Assembly: GCA_012728785.1 (NCBI GenBank)
Contig: JAAYEK010000162.1
Coordinates: 1-32,847 of the forward strand
Length of the DNA stretch: 32,847 bases
Direction of reading: 5' to 3'
Source: Bacillota bacterium
Lineage (GTDB): Bacteria > Bacillota > UBA4882 > UBA8346
Positions 1 through 8,512 of this stretch are shown piece by piece (position 1 is the stretch's first letter; each line of letters starts with the position of its first letter). The position numbers and the translations under genes are program-made. The notes under the pieces were generated by a model. It was given only the letters and a program-made list of their open reading frames with translations. It had not been told where the DNA came from and made no database searches.

Positions 1-582
1 GGTTTTGAAAGGACCACCGTGGACGAGATCGCATCCCGGGCCAATGTGGGAAAAGGCACAATCTATCTTTATTTTGAAAATAAGGAGAAAATCTTTATTG
101 CCATTCTGGAAGACGGAATTCAAGCGATCACCAAAAGAATGGATCAAATTCTTACTGAATCAGGTAATTTTAGGCAACGTTTTGAAGCTATGTTGAGTGA
201 ACATCTCCAATTTGCCGAAGAACATCGCGAATTCTATAAGGTTTTTATCAAAGAACGTTTAAACATGAAGTTAATCGCTGACAAAATAGCCCAGGATCGA
301 ATCATGGAAAAGCATCAAAAGATGCACGAACAATTAACCCAATTTATGCAGATCGGAATCGACCAAAATCAACTTCGCAATGGCGACCCGAACATCTTAG
401 CCTTCGCTTTCACCGGTATTATATCGCATTTTTGCTTTCATTGGCTGACTGAAACAGAAAATAGTTCCCTGGTAGATCAAGTACCGTTGATTCTGGATCT
501 TTTTTATAATGGGGTGAGAAAAAAAGATAATAAATCAATCGTTGAGCAGTCTACATTATTGGAGGTGTCTCATGTTAAATAG
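1..582 (+). CDS. TetR/AcrR-family transcriptional regulator, 5' end cut by window edge
   Basis: This is a DNA-binding repressor, probably of the efflux operon that follows. The reading frame is open from base 1 (reading G-F-E-R-T-T-V-D-E-I), so the true start lies outside the window and only a few N-terminal residues are missing. The visible part of the helix-turn-helix, VDEIASRANVGKGTIYLYF, is the classic TetR recognition-helix region, followed by a helical ligand-binding domain that would detect a drug or metabolite. The GTG at position 19 is inside the HTH and is not a believable start. The 3' end overlaps the tolC-like gene by 11 bp, which suggests translational coupling and autoregulation of the operon. 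The ligand cannot be told from sequence. Confidence 0.9.
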   Translation, partial: GFERTTVDEIASRANVGKGTIYLYFENKEKIFIAILEDGIQAITKRMDQILTESGNFRQRFEAMLSEHLQFAEEHREFYKVFIKERLNMKLIADKIAQDRIMEKHQKMHEQLTQFMQIGIDQNQLRNGDPNILAFAFTGIISHFCFHWLTETENSSLVDQVPLILDLFYNGVRKKDNKSIVEQSTLLEVSHVK

Positions 583-1906
583 AATACTCATTTTTCTGAT
601 CAGTATCACTTTTATATTCGGTGGATTGCTAATACCGTTCAATGCCGACGCATCTGAAATCGTGACCGCTGGAGAACAACTGGAAATATTGACTTTGGAA
701 AAATGTATTGAGTTAGCTTCGGAAAATAGTAAAGATTTACAATTAGCATCAAAACAAGTTGCCCAAAAAAAAGAATCTTTAAAGCAATCTAGGGCCGGAT
801 TTCTACCAACCTTAAAGTATGGATATCTTGCTTCTGAAACTGATGACGCTTCTTCAACTTTGGAACGTAATGAAGCCAATCTTTCATTAGAGCAACCGCT
901 TTATACCGGAGGAAAGCTAACAGCCGGATTAAGAATCGCTAAACTCGAATATGAAAAAGCTCTTGAAGATGAGCGAAGCGCCAAACAGCAAGTTATTTTT
1001 GGAGTTAAGCAATGTTACTATATTATTTGGCTCGCTGAACAAACATTGAAAGTGACCCAAGATTCTTATGATTACATGGGACGTCTTTATCAGCAAACAA
1101 AAAGACTATACGATGTCGGAACCAAATCCAAGTATGACCTTTTAATGGCCCAAACTGAATTTGAAAAACGAAAACCAGATTTAATTGAAGCCAAAAACGG
1201 AGTAATTATGGCCAAATTACAACTTGCCAATTTGATTGGTTTACCCCAGAATAAGGCTTTCAATGTTAAAGATGAACTTTCTCAAGTCCAATTACCTGAA
1301 AGTATGGCTTTATCTTTAGAATCCATTTTGGAAGAAGCTTACCAAATGAACCCAGAAATTCGTAATGCTCAAAAAGATTTGGCTATGGCGAAAAACTCAA
1401 TTAAAATAGCAAGAGCCGGTTACTTGCCAACTATTGGCGTGGGAGGCACAAAAACAAAAACCAGTAATGATCCTGCCAGTCCTCCACTTCTTAATGAAGA
1501 GGAAAATACTTTTACTATCGCAGTCAATCTATCCGGTGTTATTTTTAACGGATTTAAAACCCAATCCGAAGTGACCGCCGCTAAAGAATTAGAAGCTGCG
1601 GCTAAAATTAATGAATCAAAGAAGCGTGATGATATTCGGTTAAATGTCCAAAAAGCAATTTTAGACTTGGAAACCTCTTTGGAAAAAGCGCGGGCCAATA
1701 AAGCAGCCAGCAATTTAGCTAAAGAAACATTAAGAATGACTCAAGCCCGCTACGATGCGGGAATGGCCACCACAATGGATATTTCGGAAGTCCAAATTAA
1801 GGTGGATCAAGTTTTAATCGGATATTATAAGGGAATTTCCGATTATATCATCGCCTTAGCAAAACTGGATGTCACACTGGGTCGCGACCCTCAATCAAAG
1901 GAGTGA
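572..1906 (+). CDS. TolC-family outer membrane efflux channel
   Basis: Outer-membrane exit duct of a tripartite efflux pump. The 444-residue product starts with a signal peptide (a basic LNR segment, a hydrophobic core, and an ADA-S cleavage-like site near residues 25-28). Two OEP repeats follow: the first with LTLEKCIELASENS and LEQPLYTGGKLTAG, the second with AYQMNPEIRNAQKDLAMAKNS and the typical ARYDAGMATTMDISEVQ. Long helices between them would form the periplasmic barrel. I chose ATG 572 because GGAGGT at 561-566 sits 5 nt upstream; a longer frame from TTG 542 has no such site. It overlaps the TetR gene and is followed 5 nt later by the adaptor. A TolC homologue requires an outer membrane, so it is a marker for a diderm cell. 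Confidence 0.95.
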   Translation: MLNRILIFLISITFIFGGLLIPFNADASEIVTAGEQLEILTLEKCIELASENSKDLQLASKQVAQKKESLKQSRAGFLPTLKYGYLASETDDASSTLERNEANLSLEQPLYTGGKLTAGLRIAKLEYEKALEDERSAKQQVIFGVKQCYYIIWLAEQTLKVTQDSYDYMGRLYQQTKRLYDVGTKSKYDLLMAQTEFEKRKPDLIEAKNGVIMAKLQLANLIGLPQNKAFNVKDELSQVQLPESMALSLESILEEAYQMNPEIRNAQKDLAMAKNSIKIARAGYLPTIGVGGTKTKTSNDPASPPLLNEEENTFTIAVNLSGVIFNGFKTQSEVTAAKELEAAAKINESKKRDDIRLNVQKAILDLETSLEKARANKAASNLAKETLRMTQARYDAGMATTMDISEVQIKVDQVLIGYYKGISDYIIALAKLDVTLGRDPQSKE

Positions 1907-1911
1907 AAAAA

Positions 1912-2946
1912 ATGAATCGTAAATCATTATTTTTATCAGTAATTCCAATCATTATCTTAACTTTGGTCACTAACGGTTGCGGTCGAAAAACCAATGCCGT
2001 TACCAGCACCCCGGAGATTCCGGTCAAAATAACCACTGTCCAAAAAGGGAATTTAGGTGAAGTGTTCGTTACCACCGGCGCTTTAGAGGCCAATCAAGAA
2101 GTTAGTATTACTCCCAAAGTATCCGGCAGAGTAGCTAAGATCTATGTTAAAATGGGCGATCATGTGTCAGCTAATCAAGTTCTAGTCGAATTGGAACAAG
2201 ACGATTATGAGATTGGCTTGATAAGCGCTGAGGCGGCCTACAAACTAAGCAAAGAAAATTTTGAACGCTCTAAGAAATTGTTCGCCGAAAAAATAATCTC
2301 TCCTCAAGAATTCGAGGGAGCCCAAACCGATTTCCGAATCAAAGAATCAGGCTATAAACAAGCTAAAAACCAACTAGAGAATACCAAAATCCGGGCCCCC
2401 TTTAGCGGTCAAATCGGATTTTCCAACGCTACCTTGGGTGGCATGGTCAGTCCTGGGACGCCCTTACTTTCGGTAGTAGACTTGTCGACCGTATTTGTCA
2501 CCGTCAATTTAAGCGACAGTTACATTAGTCAAGCAAAAATCGGCCAAACGGCCCAAATCACGCTATCATCTTTTCCGGATCAAACTTTCAACGGAAGGGT
2601 AGCTCAGATAGCGCCGTCTGCTGATAAGGTTTCCAAGACCTTCCCGGTGAAGATCGCCCTTGATAACTCCTCCCACCGTTTCAAAGCCGGAATGTTGGCC
2701 GGAGCCAAATTAAGTTTTAACCAGCGAAACGATATCTTGAAAATACCTGCCGAAGCAATCGTAGATGAAGTCGGAACCAAAGCTGTCTATGTGGTGGAAA
2801 AAGATACAGCCCGCCGCCGGATTGTAACACCGGGAATTTCTGATGGAAAAATGATCGAAATTACTTCCGGTTTAGCCGAAAAGGAATTCATAGTAATTTT
2901 AGGTCAGAATAATATTGAAGAAGGCTCGAAAGTCGTGGTGAAATAG
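1912..2946 (+). CDS. RND efflux periplasmic adaptor (membrane fusion protein, HlyD/AcrA type)
   Basis: Links the inner-membrane RND pump to the TolC-like channel. The 344-residue product begins with a hydrophobic signal ending in TNGC, a possible but imperfect lipobox (Thr rather than Leu/Val at -3), so it may be a lipoprotein. The biotinyl-lipoyl half-motifs are visible as VSGRVAKIYVKMGDHV and IRAPFSGQIGFSNATLGGMV. They flank an alpha-hairpin and are followed by a beta-barrel and membrane-proximal domain. ATG 1912 is preferred: AAGGAG at 1898-1903 lies 8 nt upstream, whereas the GTG at 1903 overlaps the ribosome-binding site. The gene ends directly against the RND start, as expected of a stoichiometric operon. 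Confidence 0.95.
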   Translation: MNRKSLFLSVIPIIILTLVTNGCGRKTNAVTSTPEIPVKITTVQKGNLGEVFVTTGALEANQEVSITPKVSGRVAKIYVKMGDHVSANQVLVELEQDDYEIGLISAEAAYKLSKENFERSKKLFAEKIISPQEFEGAQTDFRIKESGYKQAKNQLENTKIRAPFSGQIGFSNATLGGMVSPGTPLLSVVDLSTVFVTVNLSDSYISQAKIGQTAQITLSSFPDQTFNGRVAQIAPSADKVSKTFPVKIALDNSSHRFKAGMLAGAKLSFNQRNDILKIPAEAIVDEVGTKAVYVVEKDTARRRIVTPGISDGKMIEITSGLAEKEFIVILGQNNIEEGSKVVVK

Positions 2947-5900
2947 ATGAAAAAGCTAATTGAATTATGCGTCCGTAGGCCTTTAGGCGTTATAATGCTT
3001 GTTTTATTCGTATCCATATTGGGCTTTATCTCTTTTTCCAGGTTGAAACTGGATCTTTATCCTAATATTCAATTCCCGATTATTATGGCGTTTACTAATT
3101 ACGAAGGCGCCGGCCCGGAAGAAATTGAAAACCTAATCACCAAACCAATGGAAAGTGCTATCAGCTCCGTCCAAAACGTTAAAGAAGTCAGATCGACTTC
3201 ATCGACTGGTTCATCCATGGTTATGGGCGAATGTAATTTTGGGACCGATATGGACTTTACCAACCTGAAGATGCGGGAACGAATTGATATGATTAAAAAG
3301 ATTCTTCCCGAAGGCGCCGAAGAACCGATGCTTTTAAAATTTGATCCTTCAATGATGCCTATTATTGTTCATGGTATTTCATGCCCCAAAGGAATTGCGG
3401 AAGCCACTCGATTGACTGATAATAAAATTAAAAACCGATTGGAACGAGTCCCAGGGGTAGCTTCCGTATCGTTAATGGGAGGTCTAACTAGGGAGATTCA
3501 GGTTCTTTTATCAACTGAAAAACTGAATTTTTATCATATTTCTCCCAGCTTTATAATACAAACATTACGCGGTGAGAATTTGAACCTTCCCGGGGGAATT
3601 GTCAAAAGCGGTCAAAATGAGATGGTATTGCGTACCATCGGCGAGTTTCAATCGGTGGAAGATTTAAAGTCGATCAAAATCACCCTCCCGAACGGTTCAA
3701 TCATTCCCCTTCAGGAAATCGCCGCGATCCGGGACTCTTACCATGAACAAAAACAATATTCCCGGATTAATGGGCAGAACAGTGTCATGATGATGTTAAT
3801 GAAGGAAAGCGACGCCAATACAGTCTTAGTCACCCGGGAAGTCCGGAAAGCAATTCAAGAACTTCAAACCGAATTAAAGGACCAAATTAAGTTCCATAAA
3901 CTTTATGAACAAGCGGATTATATTGAACAATCATTAGGTAATGTAACGCAAAATGCCTTATTCGGCGCATTATTGGCAGTCTTGGTTTTATATTTCTTTC
4001 TAAGGAGTTACCGTAGTACTTTCATAGTTTCCGTGGCCATCCCTATTTCAATTATAATTACTTTCGCGGCGATTTACTTTTCCAACATGACCCTAAACCT
4101 GGTATCCATGGGCGGCTTGGCTTTGGGCGTTGGTATGTTGGTGGATAACGCTATTGTTGTTTTGGAAGTTATCTTCCGTTATCGCGAGGAGGGTCATGAT
4201 GCCTTGACCGCAGCAACAGGCGGAACTTCCGAGGTTGCCATGGCGATTACCGCTTCCACCTTAACTTCAATTGTAATTTTTATACCCATTCTTTTTGTAG
4301 AAGGCATTGCCGCTCAGATTTTTAAAGAAATGGCGATGACGGTCTCCTTTTCATTAGGCGCGTCATTAGTGGTCGCGTTAACGGTTATCCCGATGTTATC
4401 CTCAAAATTGATGGCGATAAACACTGGGTCCAAAGTAATGCGAAAAATTGATCGCCAAGAAAACTATCGTCTCGGCAAAATGGAAGGATTTTATCGCAAA
4501 ATTCTCTCTTGGGCGGTAGGAAACCAAAAGATAATGTTATTATTCGCTTTTATATTATTTATCTTAGGACTGCTTCCTTTTTTCTTCGGCGCGGTCAAGA
4601 CAAACTTTACACCCTTTATGGAAGATAAAGAGTATAGTATTGATATTGAACTGCCTCTAGGAACCAGTTTAGAAACAACCGATGAATTGGTCCAAAAAAT
4701 CGAGTCTCATTTAATCGCTAAACCGGAATCGGATCTGGTTTACGCCATGGTTGGAGCCGGATCCGGATTTTCCATGGGTTCCAGCGGCGAAAGTGAAAAA
4801 GCCAGCCTCTCAGTGGTGATGAAAGCTAAAACCATAAAAACCCTCGATGAAATGGTTGAAGAGGTAAGACGAGACATCGGCGAATACCCTGGGGCCAAAA
4901 TCAACATAGCCAAAGAAAATCATGGCGGCTTCAGTTCCGGTTCTCCGATAACAATTAATATCCTTGGGCCGGACCTAAATACTTTGAAAAATCTTGCTGA
5001 GCAGCTAAAGGAAGTTGTTAAAAATGTTCCGGAAACCCTTGATGTTAAAAGTTCCTGGGAAGACGGCCGACCGGAATTACAATTGCGGGTAAACCGACCG
5101 CGGGCCACAGCTTATGGGATTTCTCCATCAACAATCGCCAGTACTGTCCAAGCCGCTTTTCAAGGGACAGTCGCTACCCAAATCCGTCTTGCCGGTGAAG
5201 AATACGACGTTTTACTGCAATTAAATGAAGGAGACCGGAAAAATGAAACCGATATTAAAAAACTCTATCTTACGACTGCATCCGGAGGATCAATTCCCAT
5301 TACTGAAGTGGTCGATTTTAAACAGACCACCGGACCTAATAAAATCAACCGGGAAAATCAGACGCGCCGAGTGCAAGTGACCTCTCAAATCGAAGGCAAT
5401 GATTTGGGTAAAATTACTAAGAAGATTCAAGAGCAAATTAAACAAGATATGGTTGTACCTCCAAACTATGATATCGTCTTCTCCGGTAATGCCAAAGAAA
5501 TGGAGGAAGCTTTCGGAGCTTTGGCCTTAGCCCTTATTTTTGCAATCATCTTAGTTTATATAGTTATTGCCATTCAGTACGAGAATTTAGTCCATCCTTT
5601 GGCGATTATGGGTTCCATACCACTCTCCCTTTTCGGTGTCTCCTGGAGCTTAATGCTGACTGGTCGAATCTTTGATGTCTCCGCTTTTATCGGAGTGATT
5701 ATGCTTACCGGTATAGTAGTTAATAATGCTATTGTTCTCGTAGATTATATTGAAACATTACGCAGCCGTGGCATGGATCGCACCGAAGCCATTCTCGAAG
5801 CCGGGCCGACCCGGTTACGTCCGGTCCTGATGACCACTTTGACTACAGTTTTAGGTTTAGTCCCATTAGGACTTGGCATCGGCGAAGGAGCCGAGATGAA

Positions 5901-6060
5901 CGTTTCCATGGCTACCGTAGTTATTGGCGGTTTGACTTTTTCAACATTTTTAACTCTAGTTATAATCCCGATAATTTATAGCATTTTGGATGATTTCGCT
6001 TTATGGGTCAAACGCCTCATTAAGCATAAAGCTGGTGTTTCCCTAGAATATCACCGCTAA
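2947..6060 (+). CDS. RND-family efflux transporter permease (AcrB/HAE-like)
   Basis: Inner-membrane proton-driven pump of 1037 residues, the usual length for HAE-type RND permeases. It shows the N-terminal helix with RRPLGVIMLVLFV, a first porter domain, TM2-7 around residues 330-490, a central helix near 530, a second porter domain, and TM8-12 near 850-1020. In TM4 the motif is LVDNAIVVLE (D400, N401), and in TM10 it is VVNNAIVLVDY (N926 where AcrB has Lys940). The proton-relay set is therefore D/N/N rather than AcrB's D/D/K, a variant common in other RND branches. The start codon directly follows the adaptor's stop. Substrate is unknown; drugs, bile-like compounds or envelope lipids are all possible. 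A 12-bp terminator follows. Confidence 0.95.
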   Translation: MKKLIELCVRRPLGVIMLVLFVSILGFISFSRLKLDLYPNIQFPIIMAFTNYEGAGPEEIENLITKPMESAISSVQNVKEVRSTSSTGSSMVMGECNFGTDMDFTNLKMRERIDMIKKILPEGAEEPMLLKFDPSMMPIIVHGISCPKGIAEATRLTDNKIKNRLERVPGVASVSLMGGLTREIQVLLSTEKLNFYHISPSFIIQTLRGENLNLPGGIVKSGQNEMVLRTIGEFQSVEDLKSIKITLPNGSIIPLQEIAAIRDSYHEQKQYSRINGQNSVMMMLMKESDANTVLVTREVRKAIQELQTELKDQIKFHKLYEQADYIEQSLGNVTQNALFGALLAVLVLYFFLRSYRSTFIVSVAIPISIIITFAAIYFSNMTLNLVSMGGLALGVGMLVDNAIVVLEVIFRYREEGHDALTAATGGTSEVAMAITASTLTSIVIFIPILFVEGIAAQIFKEMAMTVSFSLGASLVVALTVIPMLSSKLMAINTGSKVMRKIDRQENYRLGKMEGFYRKILSWAVGNQKIMLLFAFILFILGLLPFFFGAVKTNFTPFMEDKEYSIDIELPLGTSLETTDELVQKIESHLIAKPESDLVYAMVGAGSGFSMGSSGESEKASLSVVMKAKTIKTLDEMVEEVRRDIGEYPGAKINIAKENHGGFSSGSPITINILGPDLNTLKNLAEQLKEVVKNVPETLDVKSSWEDGRPELQLRVNRPRATAYGISPSTIASTVQAAFQGTVATQIRLAGEEYDVLLQLNEGDRKNETDIKKLYLTTASGGSIPITEVVDFKQTTGPNKINRENQTRRVQVTSQIEGNDLGKITKKIQEQIKQDMVVPPNYDIVFSGNAKEMEEAFGALALALIFAIILVYIVIAIQYENLVHPLAIMGSIPLSLFGVSWSLMLTGRIFDVSAFIGVIMLTGIVVNNAIVLVDYIETLRSRGMDRTEAILEAGPTRLRPVLMTTLTTVLGLVPLGLGIGEGAEMNVSMATVVIGGLTFSTFLTLVIIPIIYSILDDFALWVKRLIKHKAGVSLEYHR

Positions 6061-6073
6061 TATTAAGTTGTCT

Positions 6074-6109
6074 AATGGATACGGGCTAACCACCCGTATC
6101 CATTTTATT
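6074..6109 (+). terminator. Rho-independent terminator of the RND efflux operon
   Basis: A perfect 12-bp stem, AATGGATACGGG / CCCGTATCCATT, with a 7-nt loop, is followed by TTATTT. It lies 13 nt after the RND stop codon and closes the TetR-tolC-adaptor-RND operon. Confidence 0.85.
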
Positions 6110-6207
6110 TTTAATTCCAATTTTAATGGCAATAATTTAATCAAACCCGTCGAAGGAGTTATCTTATTTGCAGCGAATCAATAAAAAAGTAAAGGAGGAT
6201 TGAGATA

Positions 6208-6273
6208 ATGGAAATTATCGGCGTATTAGCGGTAATTTATTTAATCTGGTATTTTATCGAACATCAAAAATAG
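6208..6273 (+). CDS. Putative 21-residue single-pass membrane micropeptide
   Basis: ATG 6208 is preceded by a full AAAGGAGG (6191-6198) at 9-nt spacing, one of the best ribosome-binding sites in the window. The 21 codons read MEIIGVLAVIYLIWYF, then IEHQK, then TAG: one hydrophobic helix with a short polar tail, as in small membrane regulators of transporters. It lies alone between the terminator of the RND operon and a second terminator at 6316-6358. An 11-codon frame from TTG 6168 (AAGGAG at 6153-6158) ends 4 nt before this ATG and might be coupled to it. No family is recognised. The case rests on the ribosome-binding site, the composition and the separate terminator. Confidence 0.5.
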   Translation: MEIIGVLAVIYLIWYFIEHQK

Positions 6274-6315
6274 TTTCCGATGCTTAAACCAGTAATCTAT
6301 ATACTTATTATTCTT

Positions 6316-6358
6316 AAGCAATGTGAACTGAATCGGTATCAATATCACATTGCTTTTT
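6316..6358 (+). terminator. Terminator after the micropeptide gene
   Basis: An 11-bp inverted repeat, AAGCAATGTGA / TCACATTGCTT, with an 18-nt loop, runs into TTTTT. It separates the micropeptide from the ABC exporter gene starting at 6398. The loop is longer than usual, so it could also have a regulatory role in the ABC leader. Confidence 0.65.
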
Positions 6359-6397
6359 ACGCATTACCTAGCTAACAATGTAAATGGGGTTTAACCA

Positions 6398-7408
6398 ATG
6401 CTCAGAAGAATTGCTACCTTGATTCGAAAAGACTTGTTGGAGTTTTGTTTTAGTAAATCATGGATTATCGTTCTGATGATGCCTTTATTCATCGGATTTT
6501 TATATTTGGTAGTCTATAAACAAGCTGAAACCAAGAATTTTACTATCGCTTATACTCCTAATACCGATCCCACTTTGGTTGAGGTCATCAAAAGTTCCCA
6601 GATCAATATCAGTCTTTATCCTAATCAAAATACCGCCAAATCCGCCTTAAAAAGAGGCTGTATCGATGGTGTGCTTATAGACAACCCTCAATCTAAACAG
6701 TTATCGCTCTTAGTCGATAAAACCCGCGCCCAAGAAGGAATTTTAATAGTAAATACGGTCAATCTAATCCTAATCAACGCAACCAGCCGCCAAGGCATAC
6801 CCCAAATTAACCTGATATACACCAATGAACAACCCCCCACTCGTTGGCTCTCATTTCCTGTTTGGCTGCTGCAGATCATCCTAACAGTCTGCCTATTACA
6901 AGCGTCCGCAGCCATTGCTGATGAAAAGGAAAAGCAAACCTTGCATTCGCTTTTTATTTCTCCTATGTCGATAATGGAATATCTGATCGCTAAAATAATT
7001 TGGTTTATTATAATTGGGGTTACAGCTATATTTCTAACCATAGCCATAACCAAAGCGCCGATAGATCCTTGGTATGTCTTGCTATTTGGGGTGGTCGGGT
7101 CATTCACCTTTGGATCTCTCTCCCTATTAATCGGGCTGCTGGCTCCTACCGCCCTCTTCGCCAGGGCTATCGCCACAGTGTCTTATTTAGTTGCTGCCCT
7201 TCCGTTAATGGTTCGGGATCTCTCCTTTTCTTGGAAAGAAGGTTTATACCTTTTTCCTTCATTTTTAATTGTCAAGGGTTTTGAAAAAGCGCTGTCCATT
7301 AGTTCCAATTCCATAGAAATATTATTTTGGCTAACCGGACTCTTACTCCAAGCAACTGTCTTTCTATCCATAACTGAATTTTATTTACAAAAAAAGGCTG
7401 ATTTTTGA
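6398..7408 (+). CDS. ABC-2 type transporter permease
   Basis: Membrane subunit of an ABC exporter, 336 residues. An N-terminal RKDLLEF segment and TM1 (about 22-41) are followed by an external domain of about 110 residues. Five or so membrane helices come next, starting at SFPVWLLQIILTVCLLQA. Between them lies the cytoplasmic DEKEKQTLHSLFISPMS element, which is typical of NatB/ABC-2 permeases and contacts the ATPase. The ATPase follows 8 nt downstream in the same operon. The transported substrate (Na+, drug, lipid or peptide) cannot be read from the sequence. A 162-codon frame on the other strand inside this gene is only a shadow. Confidence 0.88.
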   Translation: MLRRIATLIRKDLLEFCFSKSWIIVLMMPLFIGFLYLVVYKQAETKNFTIAYTPNTDPTLVEVIKSSQINISLYPNQNTAKSALKRGCIDGVLIDNPQSKQLSLLVDKTRAQEGILIVNTVNLILINATSRQGIPQINLIYTNEQPPTRWLSFPVWLLQIILTVCLLQASAAIADEKEKQTLHSLFISPMSIMEYLIAKIIWFIIIGVTAIFLTIAITKAPIDPWYVLLFGVVGSFTFGSLSLLIGLLAPTALFARAIATVSYLVAALPLMVRDLSFSWKEGLYLFPSFLIVKGFEKALSISSNSIEILFWLTGLLLQATVFLSITEFYLQKKADF

Positions 7409-7416
7409 GGTGGAAA

Positions 7417-8280
7417 ATGAAAACAACCGCCATTGATTATATTATTGAAACTACTCATCTGACCAAAAAATATGGCAAGCGGCTGGCAGTTGATGATCTT
7501 TCATTCCAAATTAAACCGGGGCAAACTTTAGGCCTATTGGGCCCCAACGGGGCGGGAAAATCGACTACAATCCGGATGTTGATGGGACTTGCTAAACCGA
7601 CTTCAGGGTCAGCCACAATTTTCGGATTAGATCTTACTACTCAGACCAAACAGATCCAATCCCAAATTGGGGTCGTTTTTGAAAAACCCAACTTATACGA
7701 AAATCTATCCGGTTATGAAAACTTAGCTACATTTTGCCGGTTATTTAAACGACCGCTATCCTTAATTAGGCCTCTTTTAGAAAGGATGGATCTTTGGGAT
7801 CGGGCTACTGAACCTGTAAAGGTTTATTCTAAGGGTATGCGTCAACGTATTCTAATTCTTCGGGCATTAGTTCATCAACCGCAACTTCTGTTCTTGGATG
7901 AGCCTTGTTCCGGCTTGGATCCGGTTTCTTCCCGAATTATCCGGGATTATCTTTTAGATTTAAAGCAATCGGGAGTCACAATTCTCTTAACCAGCCATGA
8001 CATGGAAGAGGTTGATGAACTCTGCGACTTAATTGGGTTTATCAATAATGGCAAGCTGATAGCCCTCTCCGAAAAAAATACGCTCAAAGCCGCTTATGGC
8101 AGCTATTCAATTAAAATCATTTATCGCAAGGATCATGAACTGATTCAAGAGGTAATGATTCCTACTCCGGAGAATCTTTTGCGTCTCAGCGAACTCTACT
8201 CCAGTCATCAGGTTGTATCCTTACATTCAATGGAAGCCTCCTTAAGCGAAACCTTTCGAAAATTAAGCGCCCTACCTTAA
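7417..8280 (+). CDS. ABC transporter ATP-binding protein (NatA/CcmA-like)
   Basis: ATP-hydrolysing subunit of the exporter encoded with the preceding permease. Its 287 residues contain Walker A (LGPNGAGKSTTIR), the Q-loop region (QIGVVFEKPN), a signature of the YSKGMRQR type instead of LSGGQ, Walker B (LLFLDEPCSGLD) and the H-loop (LLTSHDMEEVDE). The C-terminal 70 residues match the regulatory tail common in ABC-2-type ATPases. ATG 7417 is chosen because GAGG at 7407-7410 gives 6-nt spacing; an in-frame TTG at 7405 overlaps the permease stop. No clear terminator follows. Confidence 0.92.
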   Translation: MKTTAIDYIIETTHLTKKYGKRLAVDDLSFQIKPGQTLGLLGPNGAGKSTTIRMLMGLAKPTSGSATIFGLDLTTQTKQIQSQIGVVFEKPNLYENLSGYENLATFCRLFKRPLSLIRPLLERMDLWDRATEPVKVYSKGMRQRILILRALVHQPQLLFLDEPCSGLDPVSSRIIRDYLLDLKQSGVTILLTSHDMEEVDELCDLIGFINNGKLIALSEKNTLKAAYGSYSIKIIYRKDHELIQEVMIPTPENLLRLSELYSSHQVVSLHSMEASLSETFRKLSALP

Positions 8281-8435
8281 AGAAGTTCCAATTCAACAAA
8301 ATCTTAAGGGATATAAAAACCGGTTCCGGCAATAATTCTAATGCCTACCGATTTTTGTCATTGATTGGCTCTTCGCGACTATTTCCACATCATCGACCTT
8401 CCTCTTTCTTAAATAAGCAGAATTATTTTTTTAAT

Positions 8436-8465
8436 AGATTGGAGAAGGGTTTCCCTTCTCAATCT
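8436..8465. repeat. Hairpin in the dapL leader
   Basis: AGATT-g-GAGAAGGG, a TTT loop, then CCCTTCTC-AATCT form a 13-bp stem with a single bulged G, ending 47 nt before the dapL ATG. There is no T-run after it in either direction, so it is not a normal terminator. A T-rich stretch (8426-8432) precedes it. It may stabilise the leader or be a protein-binding site. The rest of 8281-8503 shows nothing recognisable, including no lysine riboswitch or T-box core that I could identify. Confidence 0.45.
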
Positions 8466-8512
8466 CGAATCATTAGCAAAAAATAGCTATCAACAAGAAA
8501 GGATTGGTTACC

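Noticed and set aside
6688-7176. 162-codon minus-strand frame
   Set aside because: Lies wholly inside the ABC permease gene, has no good ribosome-binding site and no recognisable domain; the permease reading is clearly the real one.
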